A DNA stretch of 64,000 bases from contig CM060979.1 of the NCBI GenBank assembly GCA_030765065.1, positions 15,219,001 through 15,283,000 of the forward strand. The letters run 5' to 3'. This DNA is from Deroplatys truncata (taxonomy: Eukaryota > Arthropoda > Insecta > Mantodea > Mantidae). How positions within the stretch are numbered: the stretch's first letter is position 1; each line of letters starts with the position of its first letter. Below the pieces are notes generated by a model. It was not told where the DNA came from, ran no database searches, and was given only the letters and a program-made list of their open reading frames with translations. Made by a program: the position numbers and the translations under genes. This document shows, one piece after another, positions 10,251 to 22,639 of the stretch.

Positions 10251-12734
10251 TTATTTTTGCATTGTATAAACATGAATTTTAAATAGTGTGCTACTCTTAG
10301 TCGTATTTATAGGTTTAGAATATCTAATGTTGCATTATGGTCTACCGCATCACTTAAAATAACAAAAATATTTATCTGTAAGTACTAAACAATGCAGTTA
10401 ATTCGTGTACAGTAATACTTAAAACACTTGTTATCAAATTGAAATCTGTCCCCAACACTTTGGTATGTATTAATGTAAAATGAATGGAGGACAAAGAATA
10501 ACGAGTTATAGCAGCCTCAAATTTATTCCGGAAAACATTAAAAATTGCATATTTTCATCATTTTTATGTGCTATATCCTTTGGACACGCTATTACAATAA
10601 TGAATTAATGATTTCAAAAACATTATATTAGGACGCTGTTAGCGGGCTTCATATTTTCAGCAGTTCATCTTCCACTATGCGCACAAAGCCAATTTTTGTG
10701 CAGAATGATGAAAAAAGTCAACCAATCATGCACACCGACACGCTGAATCGCAAATAACTGTTTAAAATACAATTCTGCTTTCGGTTTCCCTGCCGGAAAT
10801 GGCCAATGAGTGACGCAATCATTTTCGACTGGGAATTGAAAAAGCAGCAATAACATAGCACGTGAACCAGGATTACGGTAGAATGTCAAGTCCCATAGGG
10901 TATGGCACCCTGAATAATACAGGCCGTTCTCTGATCGCTACAGGAAATATGATAGGTCGTGCATAACAAGGGCCTACTACACCTGCATTCGAGTCCATGT
11001 CGACGTTCTCATTATCGCTTAATTTTCTTTTCATCTCGTTGAAAAAAAGTGAAAGCTATTTGCTGGTTCTATTGCCTCTTTCATAAACTTGAAAATGAAG
11101 TATGGATTAAGGTTATAACTTGAATTCAAGTCCCTCTCTCTCTCTCGTGGTCGGCCTGGATCTATAGGTACTTGTTACGTATACAGGTCTTTCATAGGTA
11201 AAGCATAATACAAATAACACTAAAATTAACTCATTTTTTTAAAAAATGCTTGGAACGTTAAATTTAATATCTTGAAAGGAAAGGTTTACAAAAGAGAAAC
11301 AACATTTTCAGCCATTATTGTACAGGTTTGGGCATCATCAACAAAAATTTTAATTGACAACATATTATTTTTTAATTTTTACTTTCTCAATGGGACGGGC
11401 CTCTCGTCTTCCCTTCCGGTGTGGGTGTGTTGATGTGCTGCAAGAGAATGTCCCTAAAACACCTCTGTGTTGATCTAGGCTCTTAACGTTTATTTAGGGC
11501 GTGGTAACAGGATTCAGGTTCACTTTAACTTAATTTATCCACACTTACTCACAACTAGCTGTGACTTCTATTACACAAACTGGGTTATGGAACCTATCTA
11601 TTAAGCTGTACCTGCCATTCTATACATCGATCTTTCCTAAATTTCTAACGGCTTCTTCACACACTCCATCTAAGTGAAGTTCATGTGAATCTCGGGCTTT
11701 GTCTTATTTAAACACCCTGCCAACGGCGCTATTTTTCCCCTAACTACTTTAAAGCACTATTGTGATTGGCTGATCACCTTAGCGTCGTATGAGAACATTT
11801 GCTCTCATATTTCCCGTCTGAACTTTCCATTTGTGTTCTAACCTCATTATCTCTGTTCAACCTCCATCTGTCTCTGTCCTCCAGTGTCTGTGCTGGTCAT
11901 GTTCAACCTAGGCCCTGTGCTTCACTGGTACTACTTGCTATCATGCACCTAACTTTCACCTTCACGGCTATCTAGCCTCCATTTCATTTAACGTATCACT
12001 TGTTTACATTTTTATAGTATTATTTACATTAATATCGATATTTGCAGTGATGTACCGCTACATTCACCACGTAAAAATATTTTATGTTTTACATAAAAAG
12101 TTGCCCATTCCCCTAGATCGCCATAATGTTTTTTCCTCCGTAAGGTTTCCACTTTCAGCTAACCAACTTTTGACTCCACCCAGCCGGTATCAGTTCTCTA
12201 TGTGGCTGGGCTGAAAAAACAATACAGGAACATAAGGGACATACTAACTAACCAATGAACGATGTTTATAATCTAAGTGAAATGGTGGGGTGGTTAGGAT
12301 ACCACCTCTATGAAAGAGTTTCGCTACATTGGTACACAAGCAAAGGCACAAATAAATCGGCCTTGTAGTGGAAGTGGTAAAGCATTATTTGCATGTGAGG
12401 TTAAACTAACGACATTTACATACATGTGAGCTTTCATCAGCGACATGTAGATGGGTGTTAAAGTTTTCGCTGCTACTAAACGCCAATAAGAAAACGGTAG
12501 TGTAGCATACGACTATAACCTTTATGTCGTAATGTTACTGCTCGGCAGTTCGGCCATACTTTGGGTGAGGTAAAGTACCTTAACAATCCAGTAGATAAAA
12601 TTATACCTACTCGAAAAACAGAGGTGGCTACGCTGGTAGGAGTGAGGTTAGAGTTTGTCAGTACCAATATGAACAGCACTGTTTCATTATGAAGTAGAAT
12701 ATTTGTTGGTAGTTGGAAGATGCTTCATGTTTAT
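10251..12734. other. No recognisable gene
   Basis: Only short frames without motifs. There are simple CT runs at 11138-11150. Parts of 11400-12060 have the look of a decayed repeat but match nothing else here. Confidence 0.55.
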
Positions 12735-13558
12735 CTGCCCCACGTATGGGAGCCAATTTGTCGCGGTCACTTCCTTTATCTATTTCTGGGCGCCTGTTAT
12801 TGTTTTACTACTTTGAGTTTTAATTTTGGGTTATTTGTCCTCTGGCTAGCTATTATTACTACTCAGTCGAGCATATCTCTTGAACAGGGTGTGTAAACGG
12901 AAAGGATTTGTTACTGAAAGATAACACTTATAAAAGAATTTGTTTTTACACTTTTATTACCGTCACAATTAATTAATTTCACATATTGACTCCTGATACA
13001 CGCCCGACTGAAACTATTATATTTTCTAATATCACTTATTTGCTGCACATTATTAATTCGCGTAGTTCACATTTATAACTAACTTTATAACGCGAGAGAT
13101 TCTGTTGAGCTGAGCGACGTATAACCTTTGTATGATTCTGTTGGACTGCACGATACCTGTCTCTGGCTTTAGCTTTTTATACTCCCTCACCCCGATATGC
13201 CTAAAGATTATAACCGAGCTGCTATTGGTTAATAAAGCGCGCCAACATTAGCGTCTATTTTTATATCCAATCAAAATTACGAACACACATACTCTGGGGA
13301 AGATATTCCCTCCATTTCTAAAAAAACAAACACGCTAATCTGACGTCATTTGCTTGTCTCTTCTAATTGATAAACAACTCACCCCCTCGCTCATTGTTAC
13401 CTGCTCTATTGTCAGTTTCAGTGAGGCCGTGTAAACTTATTTCCTAACAATGTTTATAATTAACAAACATCTCAAATCATTGTCATACAATAATGCTTAT
13501 TTACACTACAATCACTCTGGCATTTACATTGTTGTGATATAAAATACTGCCACAATTA
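12735..13558 (-). mobile_element. L element copy 2, diverged
   Basis: Shares with the other L copies, in order, GCCCCACGTATGGGAGCCAA (a primer-binding-site-like motif in reverse), a CTTTTATTA polyadenylation-like region and the AAAATACTGCC end. Most of the middle is diverged, so it may be an older subfamily. Confidence 0.5.
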
Positions 13559-13590
13559 TGGGCCATATTTCATTCACGCCAATATACATA

Positions 13591-16516
13591 GGTAGGTATT
13601 ATGGAGGTAGGTTATTCCATCCTAACATTCGATATCGAGATTTCAACAGAAGTATGTATTTTGAGGTGTCCTGAATCCAAATAAAGCATTTTTCGAAACA
13701 TGTCCCTGTGTTTGTCTGTCAGTCTGTGAACAGCATAACTCAAAAACGAAAAGTCTCATAAATACCAAACTTGGTACTTGAGTTTAGTATCTTCTAAGAA
13801 TACGACACGAAGATGTTCAAGAAAATCCCCCACCCCAGACTGCCCTTTAAATGGAACACTTTTGAAAATTTTGATTTACTCAACACTCTCTAAGGATTTT
13901 GATTAAAGTATCGTATGTTTTAAGATATTTTATGACAAGTGGAACGTATATTTAGAATTTTCTGGGAATGTCCCCAAAAGTCATCTTCATCCTGAATGAC
14001 TTGTATAACTGATAAACCGTAAGAGATAGACGAAACTTTAGTACACAAAAAAATCTGATGTGTTACACTCACATGACTTGCTCTACTCTTGTACAAACTA
14101 TTTTTACAAACGCTTATTCTCCATATGCTTCATGTTAATGGAGATATCGAGATGTCAATCTTATTGATAATTTTCTTGTAGATGCAAAGGGAATATGGTA
14201 GCTTTTAAGCGATAGTCCAATATTTTAACGCTGGTTGCTATGTGGCGCATTCCATTCTCTTTGCATGTCCAGGACATAAAAAAATGAATAACGAATTTGA
14301 GAAAAAGTATAAGTATTGGAAAATTTAAGGGAATAACAAGCAATATCTCGCAAACAGTTCACTCAACAAAAGAAATGTATATGACATAAATTGTGTATTT
14401 TAACACGATCTACATTTTTTGTGTAGTAAAATTCTGTCTATCTCTTACGGTTTACCAGTTATGAAAAAGTCGTTCATAACGAAGAATACTTTTGGAGACA
14501 TTACCAGAAAATTCGAGATATACATTTTATTTGTCATGACAATATCTTAAACATATGATATTTTAATCAAAATCGTTAGAGCCGTTTTTGAGAAAATTAA
14601 AATTTTCGAAAAATTTTCCATGTAAAGGGTAGTCTGGGGTGGGGGGATTTTCTTGAAAACCTTCGTGTCGCATCTCTGAAAGATACTGAACCTAAATACC
14701 AAGTTTGGTGTTTATCCGACTCTTCGTTTTTGAGTTATGCTGTTCACAGACACAGACACACAGACAGACACACACACGGACATGTTTCCAAAAATGCTTT
14801 TTTTGGATTTAGTGAGTCTCAAAACATGTATTTCCGGTGAAATCTCGGTATCGAAATTTTGGGTGGAATACAATACTTCCCCTACTTACTATACGTAGTA
14901 GAGAAAGTAAAATGTAAATCTCGTTAAAACACAATTTATGTCATGTACATTTTTTGTGGAATGAATCATTTCCGAGGTATTCCTTGTTATTTGTTTGAAT
15001 TGCCCAATACTTATACTTTTTCTCAAATGAGAATTCGTTATTCTTTTTTTACTTTCTCTACTACGTATAGTAAGTAGGGGAAGTATTGCATTCCACCCAA
15101 AAATTCGATACCGAGATTTCACCGGAAATATATGTTTTGAGACCCACTGAATCCAAAAAAAGCATTTTTGGAAACATGTCCGTGTGTGTGTCTGTGTGTG
15201 TGTCTGTGTGTGTGTGTGTGTCTGTGTGTGTGTGTGTGTGTGTGTCTGTGAACAGCATAACTCAAAAACGAACAGTCGGATAAACACCAAACTTGGTATT
15301 TAGGTTCAGTATCTTCCAGAGATGCGACACGAAGGTTTTCAAGAAAATCCCCCCACCCCAGACTACCCTTTACATGGAACATTTTTCGAAAATTTTAATT
15401 TTCTCAAAAATGGCTCTAACGATTTTGATGAAAATATCATATGTTTAAGATAATGTCATGGGAAATGAAATGTATATCTCGAATTTTCTGGGAATGTCTC
15501 CAAAAGTATTCTTCATTGTGAACGACTTTTGCATAACTGGTAAACCGTAAGAGATAGACAGAATTTTACTACACAAAAAATGTAGATCGCGTTAAAATAC
15601 AGAACTTATGTCATATACATTTCTTTTGTTGAGTGAACCGTTTTCGAGATATTGCTTGTTATTTCCTTAAATATTTCAATACTTGTACTTTTTCTCAAAT
15701 TCGTTATTCATTTTTACTTTCTCTACTACGTATAGTAAGTAGGGGAAGTATTGCATTCCACCCAAAAATTCGATACCGAGATTTCACCGGAAATACATGT
15801 TTTGAGAATCACTGAATCCAAAAAAAGCATTTTTGGAAACATGTCCGTGTGTGTGTCTGTCTGTTCGTCTGTGTGTCTGTGTGTCTGTGAACAGCATAAC
15901 TCAAAAACGAACAGTCGGATAAACACCAAACTTGGTATTTAGGTTCAGTGTCTTCCAGAGATGCGACACGAAGGTTTTCAAGAAAATCCCCCCACCCCAG
16001 ACTACCCTTTACATGGAACATTTTTCGAAAATTTTAATTTTCTCAAAAACGGCTCTAACGATTTTGATTAAAATATCATATGTTTAAGATATTGTCATGA
16101 CAAATAAAATGCATACCTCGAATTTTCTGGGAATGTCTCCAAAAATATTCTTCATTGTGAACGACTTTTGCATAACTGGTAAACCATAAGAGATAGACAA
16201 AATTTTACTACACAAAAAATGTAGATCGCGTTAAAATACACAACTTATGTCATATACGTTTCTTTTGTTGAGTGAGCCGTTTTCGAGATATTGCTTGTTA
16301 TTTCCTTAAATTTTCCAATACTTACACTTTTTCTCAAATTCGTTATTCATTTTTTTTGTCCTGGACATGTAAAGAGAATGGAATTCGCCACATAGCAACC
16401 AGCGTTAAAATATTTGACTATCGCTTAAAGCCTACCATATTCCCCTTGCAGCTACAAGAAAATTAGCAATAAGATACTACAAGAGTAGAGAAAGTGACGT
16501 GAGTGCAACAAATCAG
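13591..16516 (+). mobile_element. HT array H-H-H-T with inverted insertion
   Basis: The plus-strand array is H1 (about 13600-14053 and 14911-15050), H2 (15051-15715), H3 (15716-16351) and T (16352-16516). H2 and H3 each begin ACTTTCTCTACTACG exactly after the GTTATTC-T(n) run that marks the H/T boundary in complete units. H1 is degenerate at its start. H2 has a long GTGTGTCT/GT tract at 15183-15246. The T module has an internal deletion before its AGTAGAGAAAGT end. H2 and H3 each contain much of the recurrent minus-strand mini-ORF. Confidence 0.82.
14054..14910 (-). mobile_element. HT unit inserted in inverse orientation
   Basis: A complete T-H unit on the minus strand, inserted in the CACAAAAAA|TGTAGATC A-run of the plus-strand module H1. 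The host sequence resumes at 14911 with AATGTAAATCTCG, as expected from intact copies. No duplicated target longer than the homopolymer is visible. Confidence 0.85.
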
Positions 16517-17223
16517 CTTTTTTTTTCATACTTTTTAGACATTGTTGATACCAATTGATAATTTTAACTTTCTTTTTTATCTGAATACCTGACCAATGGT
16601 AAAGGTATGAACACAGGGAAGCCCCCGAAATCGGGGCAGAGCACCACACGTAGGGCACCCGGCCCGTTGTGCTTTTGCCAGTGATCCCCGCGAGGGAGGG
16701 ATGAGGGGAGAGACCCGAAGTGTGACGACATCTGGAGACGCCGAATGCAAGCATAGACGGGGCACCTAATGTTTCCAGATTAAACGTATCCGACTCCGCC
16801 CGGCCCTACCCAAAGCAATTAACCTCCATCGTGCCCGGGGCGGAACCCGCTCGGAGGAGAGAGTTAACTGAGCAGTCTCCGCAGTGACGACCCGCCGAAC
16901 ACCGTCGCCTGGCCCTACAACTCTGATACAGGCGACAAGGAAGATAATGGGAGCAGGAAATGAGGGCAGGAGAGTCGTGGTAGACGATGAACCACCCCAG
17001 CATTCACCTGTCGCCCAGCATTCTTGGGCTAGAGGGGGCTGACGCCGGGGACATAACGCGGGACCTCCGAAAGCGGGCCACGGACGTAGCCCAGTGAGCA
17101 TCCCGCTCGGTGAAAGACCTGACTAAATAAGCCCTTTATGTACATGAGCTAAGGCCAGTTTCATAAACGTTTTTTTAACTGTAAGCTAACATCTGAATGG
17201 GAAGTGAATGATACAGTATGTCA
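16517..17223. repeat. GC-rich dispersed repeat, copy 1
   Basis: Abrupt change to GC-rich sequence from about 16580 to 17110. The stretch around 16888-16965 (CCGCCGAACACCGTCGCC, CCTACAACTCTGATACA, ACAAGGAAGATAATGG) reappears in reverse orientation at about 50090-50175. It is thus a repeat, perhaps part of a retroelement. Open frames over it are not recognisable. Confidence 0.6.
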
Positions 17224-17583
17224 TCACGTAGTTTCTTGTTTTAGTCTCCTTAAATGCGGGACATCCAAGGACAGGGGGATCCGCTTGAACATCTCCCAGC
17301 TTCTTTCCGGATGAAAACCCGGAAGGACTGTAAATTTGCCGCGTCTCCAACTTGCTTTATCTAAAATTAGGAATGCTTCTAAATATGAACCTACTCTGTA
17401 CTCACTCTTAGGTTGATCCGCGTCGAAACAAACCCCAGGTGACCAGTGCACCGCTATAATGTATCCTTCCGCCATTCGCACTAGAAATACTGTCACACTT
17501 TCAGACCATGTGGCGAGTACAAGCGGCACTAGTGCAAAAAGGAACAGAGTCCTTATTTCGACAACTGAAACGGTGACTAGCAT
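17224..17583 (-). CDS. Hypothetical 119-codon frame, unrecognised
   Basis: One of the few long frames not explained by a repeat. The N-terminus has a hydrophobic stretch (LFLFALVPLVLA, about residues 13-24) that could be a signal peptide or membrane anchor. The rest is mixed, with a Trp/Pro-rich centre (AVHWSPGVCF) and a basic C-terminus, and no known domain. A 3' splice-site-like TTTCAG lies a few codons after the ATG, so it could equally be an exon. At this length chance cannot be excluded, and no promoter or poly(A) signal supports it. Confidence 0.22.
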   Translation of the reverse strand: MLVTVSVVEIRTLFLFALVPLVLATWSESVTVFLVRMAEGYIIAVHWSPGVCFDADQPKSEYRVGSYLEAFLILDKASWRRGKFTVLPGFHPERSWEMFKRIPLSLDVPHLRRLKQETT

Positions 17584-19079
17584 ATTCTGTTAAGGGTTAA
17601 AGATGATAAGATTGATAGTCGCAACAAAATAAAAGTTTACACATATAATAATAGTTAATTCTGAAATAAATGAGCGAAAAATAAAGTAACAGGTATGCGA
17701 TAACCTAATTTATTCGCTCTCTGGAAGCGGCACTTTATTAACTGTTGGCGGCTCATTTTAAAAAAGAAATTGTGCACTGTCACGCGAATTGCATTCTTCT
17801 TAAAATCACTACATTCCTGCATCGCGTATTTCATATACTTTCTTTTTCTCCAGGTGTAACAACTTTTCTCGTTTCAGATTTTTCTACACAAGCACTGTTT
17901 ATACTTGTACTCGAAACACCAGTGAACTCAGAAGTTAATTTCATCATTTCTTTCGCGGAAAGTGTTGGATATTTCTCACATAACTTATAATAAAGATTCA
18001 ATACTATTGTTTTTCACCACTACTCAATGGTTTGCGCGGCTAATACTTTACGTAATTCGACGAAAACACAAGAGGGAATTCACCGTCCGCCATGATACTA
18101 AACACAACTGCTGGTTTCTGCGCCTACCCGGATGTCAGATGACTCATACAAATTGCATCATGGGACTTGTAGCTCTGTTTTACGGTATAAATCAGCGTTA
18201 AATAAAACCTTAGGTGTTTGCATTGAATATTATACTATTTAAGGATAGATTCATTCTAAAATTCAGAGATTAGCATGGGACTACTTTCCTGGGCGCATTG
18301 CTACCGTGTTGCACCACGGTGTACTGGCCACGTGGGTTTGTTTTGCCGCGGATCAATCTAAGAGTGAATACAGAGTAGTGTCAAAATTTACGTCTGACAT
18401 CTTACACACTTGCTAAGATATTTCATGAATTTACCAGGTTTGACTTAATAGGGCTTTTAATTTCTCCTTAATAATGCAGATTAAATTAAAAGGTATACGA
18501 ATCTCAGTTTTAAGAAGTTATTTTAGGCACAGCTGAGGATTTTGACGAAGCGAGCCAGAGTTGTCCATACATGACATTGTCACATGAGAATGCTGTTGTT
18601 GTTTGGAAGACTGGCGGAGAAGTGGTAACAGCCCGCGAGATACACGGCCTGATAAAAGTGCTGCGGCAATCACTCATCTCTCTCTCTCTCCCTCCTGCCG
18701 AGAAGCGGCTTCAGATGCTCGATAACCAAACAACAATTAATCACACCGCAGTATGAGCCCCCATTGTTGCGCGATCCGTCAGCCCCAACCCGTTTAGCAT
18801 TTGCATGGGACGCATAACGCCTCTCTGCATGACGGATACAAGTTACTGACTCGGGGAGGTCAACACCTCTGAGGTCTTCAGCGAGAAAATGTATTTCTCG
18901 TCAGCGTTTAAACAGAATGTGGATACAGAGACGTCAACGTATTTGCAGCCCACTGGACCGATATCTGTACGGGATTTTCGTGAGGCGATGTGACAGTGGT
19001 TTATGTAGAAAACAGATCTGATGTGTTCATCTCCTTGTTAATACAGATAAATGTTCATTATTCACTTACACATACTCGC
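17584..19079. other. No recognisable gene
   Basis: Several frames of 60-80 codons without motifs. A CT microsatellite lies at about 18678-18692. I saw no similarity to other repeats of this window. Confidence 0.55.
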
Positions 19080-19985
19080 TGAGGCAGTATTTTTAACATT
19101 TAAATGATTTCAGTCAATTATATAATAAAAAAATATAATAAAAACCCGTCTTAAAGCAATATTTGTATTAACAAGATATAAAAAGTGTATTCTACAGTCA
19201 TTATATATGTTTATATTATTGTATACATGTGTAACAATGTTCTGTGAATGTATTACGTAATTTAATAATGTAGGAGCTGTGAGAATAATAGGTTAAAAGT
19301 TGCTAACAATGAGGTAAACTCCAGTCAATAATGAATTTGAAAGTTTAACAATTCTCTTGTATTGCTTAGAAGCAATAATGTAATTTTAGGGACAGTTTAT
19401 GAAATAAGCTTAAGTTAAATAAAAGTATTTTATTGGATTAGGAATAGCCAATCACAAACTTGAAATACATAAATTTACAAACTTATGGGGTAGAAATCAA
19501 GTCAGTTGCTTGTAGACAGCGCTCATAACTGGACGCGTTGGTTGTAGACAGTGTTCCTAACTGGACGCGAGATGCATCCTCGAGAAATTTAGTACGTATT
19601 TTGTGTGAGAAAATAGTTTACGTGTTAAAAAGTGCAAGTAACTAATAAAACAAATCCCACAGCTCTCCTTATCAGTGAAGTGTTATTTAAATCGTGTCAA
19701 GGATTAATAAAAGGAGTGAAGTAAAAATTATAATCTGTGTAAGCCTACATTCTTCAGCCGCACCACGCCTTGTCTCTAACAATAATACTGACGCAGTCGA
19801 GGCAAACATAAATATATAATATTTAAAGAAACAGTTTAATTACAAAGTTAATATTTTTAAATTTTTGGACTAAGGCTACCGGGTACCATACGTGCGGTTG
19901 CAACTACTTCAAGTACGGTTCCCCAACAGTTGAACTACAATAAAACTCCTACAACAAATAACTTCTTAAACGTTGTCGTTAAAAA
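19080..19985 (+). mobile_element. L element copy 3
   Basis: Starts at TGAGGCAGTATTTTTAACA and runs without large interruption through AGGAGCTGTGAG, GCCAATCA, the terminal-repeat-like region with TATCAGTGAAGTG, AATAAAAGGAGTGAAG, and ACTGACGCAGTCGAGGCA, to the leader part with GGTTCCCCAACAG. The TATCAGT motif fits an arthropod initiator and AATAAA a polyadenylation signal, giving a U3-R-U5-like order. Confidence 0.68.
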
Positions 19986-20009
19986 ATATCAGATCAGCCT
20001 AAAATAATG

Positions 20010-20456
20010 ATGCGTGTCTGGTAGAATTTTGAATGTGTGACGCACTGGGAATTTGTTTCCAAATGGACGTACAGTCGATGCGGATCTTTATTCTCAACAA
20101 CTGGAACCAGTTCATCAAGTTTTGAGGCAGAGGTACCCACATTAGTCGATAGATACAGAGTTCCCTTGTAGCAGGACATATAGCTCAAGGAACAATGGAC
20201 AAAATTCAGGAATTGGAAGGAATAGAATTGCTTCTACGTAGTGCTGATCTTTCGCGCCATCAAATTACATCTGTTTAGATGCATGACACATTTCCTACTT
20301 GGAAGAAATTTTGAAAACATTGAAGCAGGTGAAATGCATATTAACGAATTCTTCGTATCAAAAACCAGAAACTGGTACCGTTGCGGGATAGCAAATCTCG
20401 CTGACAGGTGGCTCAGGTTTATACAATCTAATGGTCTTTACTTTGAAAATTAGAAA
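20010..20456 (+). pseudogene. Mariner transposase, C-terminal half, degenerate
   Basis: Reading across frames gives the mariner order: CVTHWEFV near 20035, a decayed second catalytic region near 20170 (QQD-like with stops), then FENIEAGEMHINEFF, KTRNWYRCGIANLADRW and NGLYFEN before TAG at 20451. The N-terminal DNA-binding half is missing, possibly removed at the junction with the L element ending near 19985. Stops and shifts make it non-functional. Confidence 0.72.
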
Positions 20457-20562
20457 AATTTCGTTAACAACACATTTGAAATAAAGTTTTGCTTAAAAAC
20501 TAACATTAATTATGAGATATCATCTATATATAACTGTTATGGTATGGTTAGTTACAAAAAAA

Positions 20563-21262
20563 TCTGATGTGTGACACTCACATGATTTTCTCTACTCTTG
20601 TACAAACTATTTTTACAAACGCTTATTTTCCATATGCCTCATGTTAATCGAGATATCGAGCTGTCAATCTTATTGATAATTTTCTTGTAGATGCAAGGGG
20701 AATATGGTAGCTTTTAAGCGATAGTCAAATATTTTAACGCTGGTTGCTATGTGGTGCATTCCATTCTCTTTGCATGTCCAGGACATAAAAAAAATGAATA
20801 ACGAATTTGAGAAAAAGTATAAGTATTGAAAAATTTAAGGGAATAACAAGAAATATCTCGAAAATGGTTCACTCAACAAAAAAAATGTATATGACATAAA
20901 TTGTGTATTTTAACGCGACCTACATTTTTTATGCAGTAAAATTTTGTCTATCTCTTATGGTTTACCAGTTATGCAAAAGTCGTTCACAATGAAGAATACT
21001 TTTGGAGACATTCCCAGAAAATTCGAGATATACATTTCATTTCTCATGACATTATCTTAAACATATGATATTTTCATCAAAATCGTTAGAGCCATTTTTG
21101 AGAAAATAAAATTTTCGAAAAATGTTCGATGTAAAGGGTAGTCTGGGGTGGGGGGATTTTCTTTAAAACCTTCGTGTCGCATCTCTGAAAGATACTGAAC
21201 CTAAATACCAAGTTTGGTGTTTATCCGACTGTTCGTTTCTGAGTTATGCTGTTCATAGACAG

Positions 21263-21294
<32 letters not shown>

Positions 21295-21448
21295 ACACAG
21301 ACACACACACGCACGGACATGTTTCCAAAAATGTTTTTTTTTGGTTTCAGGGGGTCTCAAAACATGTATTTCCGGTGAAATCTCGGTATCGAATTTTTGG
21401 GTGGAATACAATACTTCCCCTACTTACTATACGTAGTAGAGAAAGTAA
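20563..21448 (-). mobile_element. HT unit, T-H, complete
   Basis: The plus strand starts TCTGATGTGTGACACTCACA and ends CGTAGTAGAGAAAGTAA. The H/T boundary is the A-run near 20790. The microsatellite at 21260-21315 is one of the longer ones, mixing pure CA with CACAGA. It abuts the Tc3-like remnant at 21463. Confidence 0.87.
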
Positions 21449-21462
21449 TAAAGTATTCCATT

Positions 21463-22283
21463 GACACACTGCTTCATTCAGTTAACTGAAGCACACGACC
21501 CATCAAGCTCTCTGGCAGTTTGAGTTCATTCCATGCAGATATCATAGAGGTCTTTAATTCCTGCACATTGGCATATTGCATTCAATAGGGTCTGGAGAAA
21601 TGGCAGACCCTTCCATAACACTAACACCCTTGTGATTCCAGCAGAGTGGATACCTACACTGTCCTGCTGAAATATTCAATCCGCTGTTCCATTCCTCTTG
21701 CAACCGTTCAAAGGTGCTTTTTAAGCAATGTCTGATAGTGTATGGCTTTCATACGACCTGGGGAGAATGCAAGATGTGCTTTCCCTCCGTATACGAATCC
21801 ACCCCATACCTACAGAGACTTTCCCCCTTCTTGCCTCTTTGAAAAGCTTTCTCTTCATTTCTGAGGTCATGGCCAGTGGTAGGTCCAGCCTTCAGGACCT
21901 CCTAAGATGAATTTACTTTCATCACTAAATATTACACGCTTCCTTCCAGGTGATGTGTTCCTTTCAAACGGGGTTGCGTTTTCAGTTTTCTGTATATGTT
22001 TGTTCGTCTGACTAGCCTGGACAACATCGATTTGTAAACACTGATGGTGGGACCCGAACAAGTTGTTCCAGCGATGAATCACCGGCTCTGAGTCTTCTGA
22101 TCGCTTGCCTCTTTTGTCGAGGCTAAGTTTTTGAGGTCTTCCAGGCAACCTATTTCTTCCATAATTATTTCCTAGCTTCAGGAAGTTATTTATCAGAGTG
22201 TCCTTCTTTAAGGCTTTAATTTGACTTTGCTTGAAACTGGACAATCCTGCCTTCCTACCCATACTCACTTCAATAATCATCAT
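21463..22283 (-). pseudogene. Tc3/Tc1-like transposase, broken
   Basis: On the minus strand the likely start is the Met at about 22262, followed by GRKAGLSSFKQSQIKALK (helix-turn-helix) and NYGRNRLPGRPQKLS (the GRPR-like linker). The first catalytic block is RVIFSDESKFILGGPEGW. Further on come shifted frames with FVYGGKAHLAF, a decayed second block (RMEQRIEYF-like) and ISAWNELKLPESLMGRVLQL at the C-terminus. The family differs from the two Tc1 copies elsewhere. No TIRs were identified and several stops are present. Confidence 0.8.
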
Positions 22284-22433
22284 GCACTCTTCAGAAACAC
22301 AACTGACATGAAGCTACCCCCACCCTCCGTAGCTGCACTGGCCCTACGATGCAGGTAGTATAATTGTATGTACATAAGTAACAATATATTCGATTTTAAT
22401 TTATCTCTGCACATGACGTGTTTCATGTTGCTC

Positions 22434-22625
22434 TTAATTTGCAAACCTTAGAATTTGTAAGCCATCCATTAACCGGTACCTTTGAGGCTGCTGTAGCGTG
22501 GAGTCCATGTATCGCTTAATGAAAACCCCTGGAAAATTGTATTTCTTCATTACCTCAAATAAGTATTCATGGGTTAATTTATCGAAGGCCTTCTGAAAGT
22601 CTAGACTCAACAGGGCAGCCAACAT
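22434..22625 (-). pseudogene. LINE reverse transcriptase fragment
   Basis: A 63-residue frame containing ALLSLDFQKAFDKLTHEYLF. The SLDFQKAFD block is the conserved RT motif 3/A of non-LTR retrotransposons (the Asp is catalytic), followed by the usual H-x-x-L-F. The YADD block and everything else is absent, so this is a small relic. Confidence 0.75.
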
Positions 22626-22639
22626 AGTCAGATGTGTTT

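Noticed and set aside
14889..15383. Several overlapping frames rich in Thr-His or Cys-Val over the GT tract (also at 21246, 23280, 36321 and elsewhere)
   Set aside because: They read through the GTGTGTCT microsatellite of HT modules in multiple frames and both strands, so their openness is compositional. Only the recurrent MFHVKG...PTYYT frame was kept, as a question.
13591..16516. CRISPR-like repeat spacing
   Set aside because: The repeats are 600-bp transposon modules and GT microsatellites in a eukaryotic context. There are no 25-40 bp direct repeats with unique spacers.
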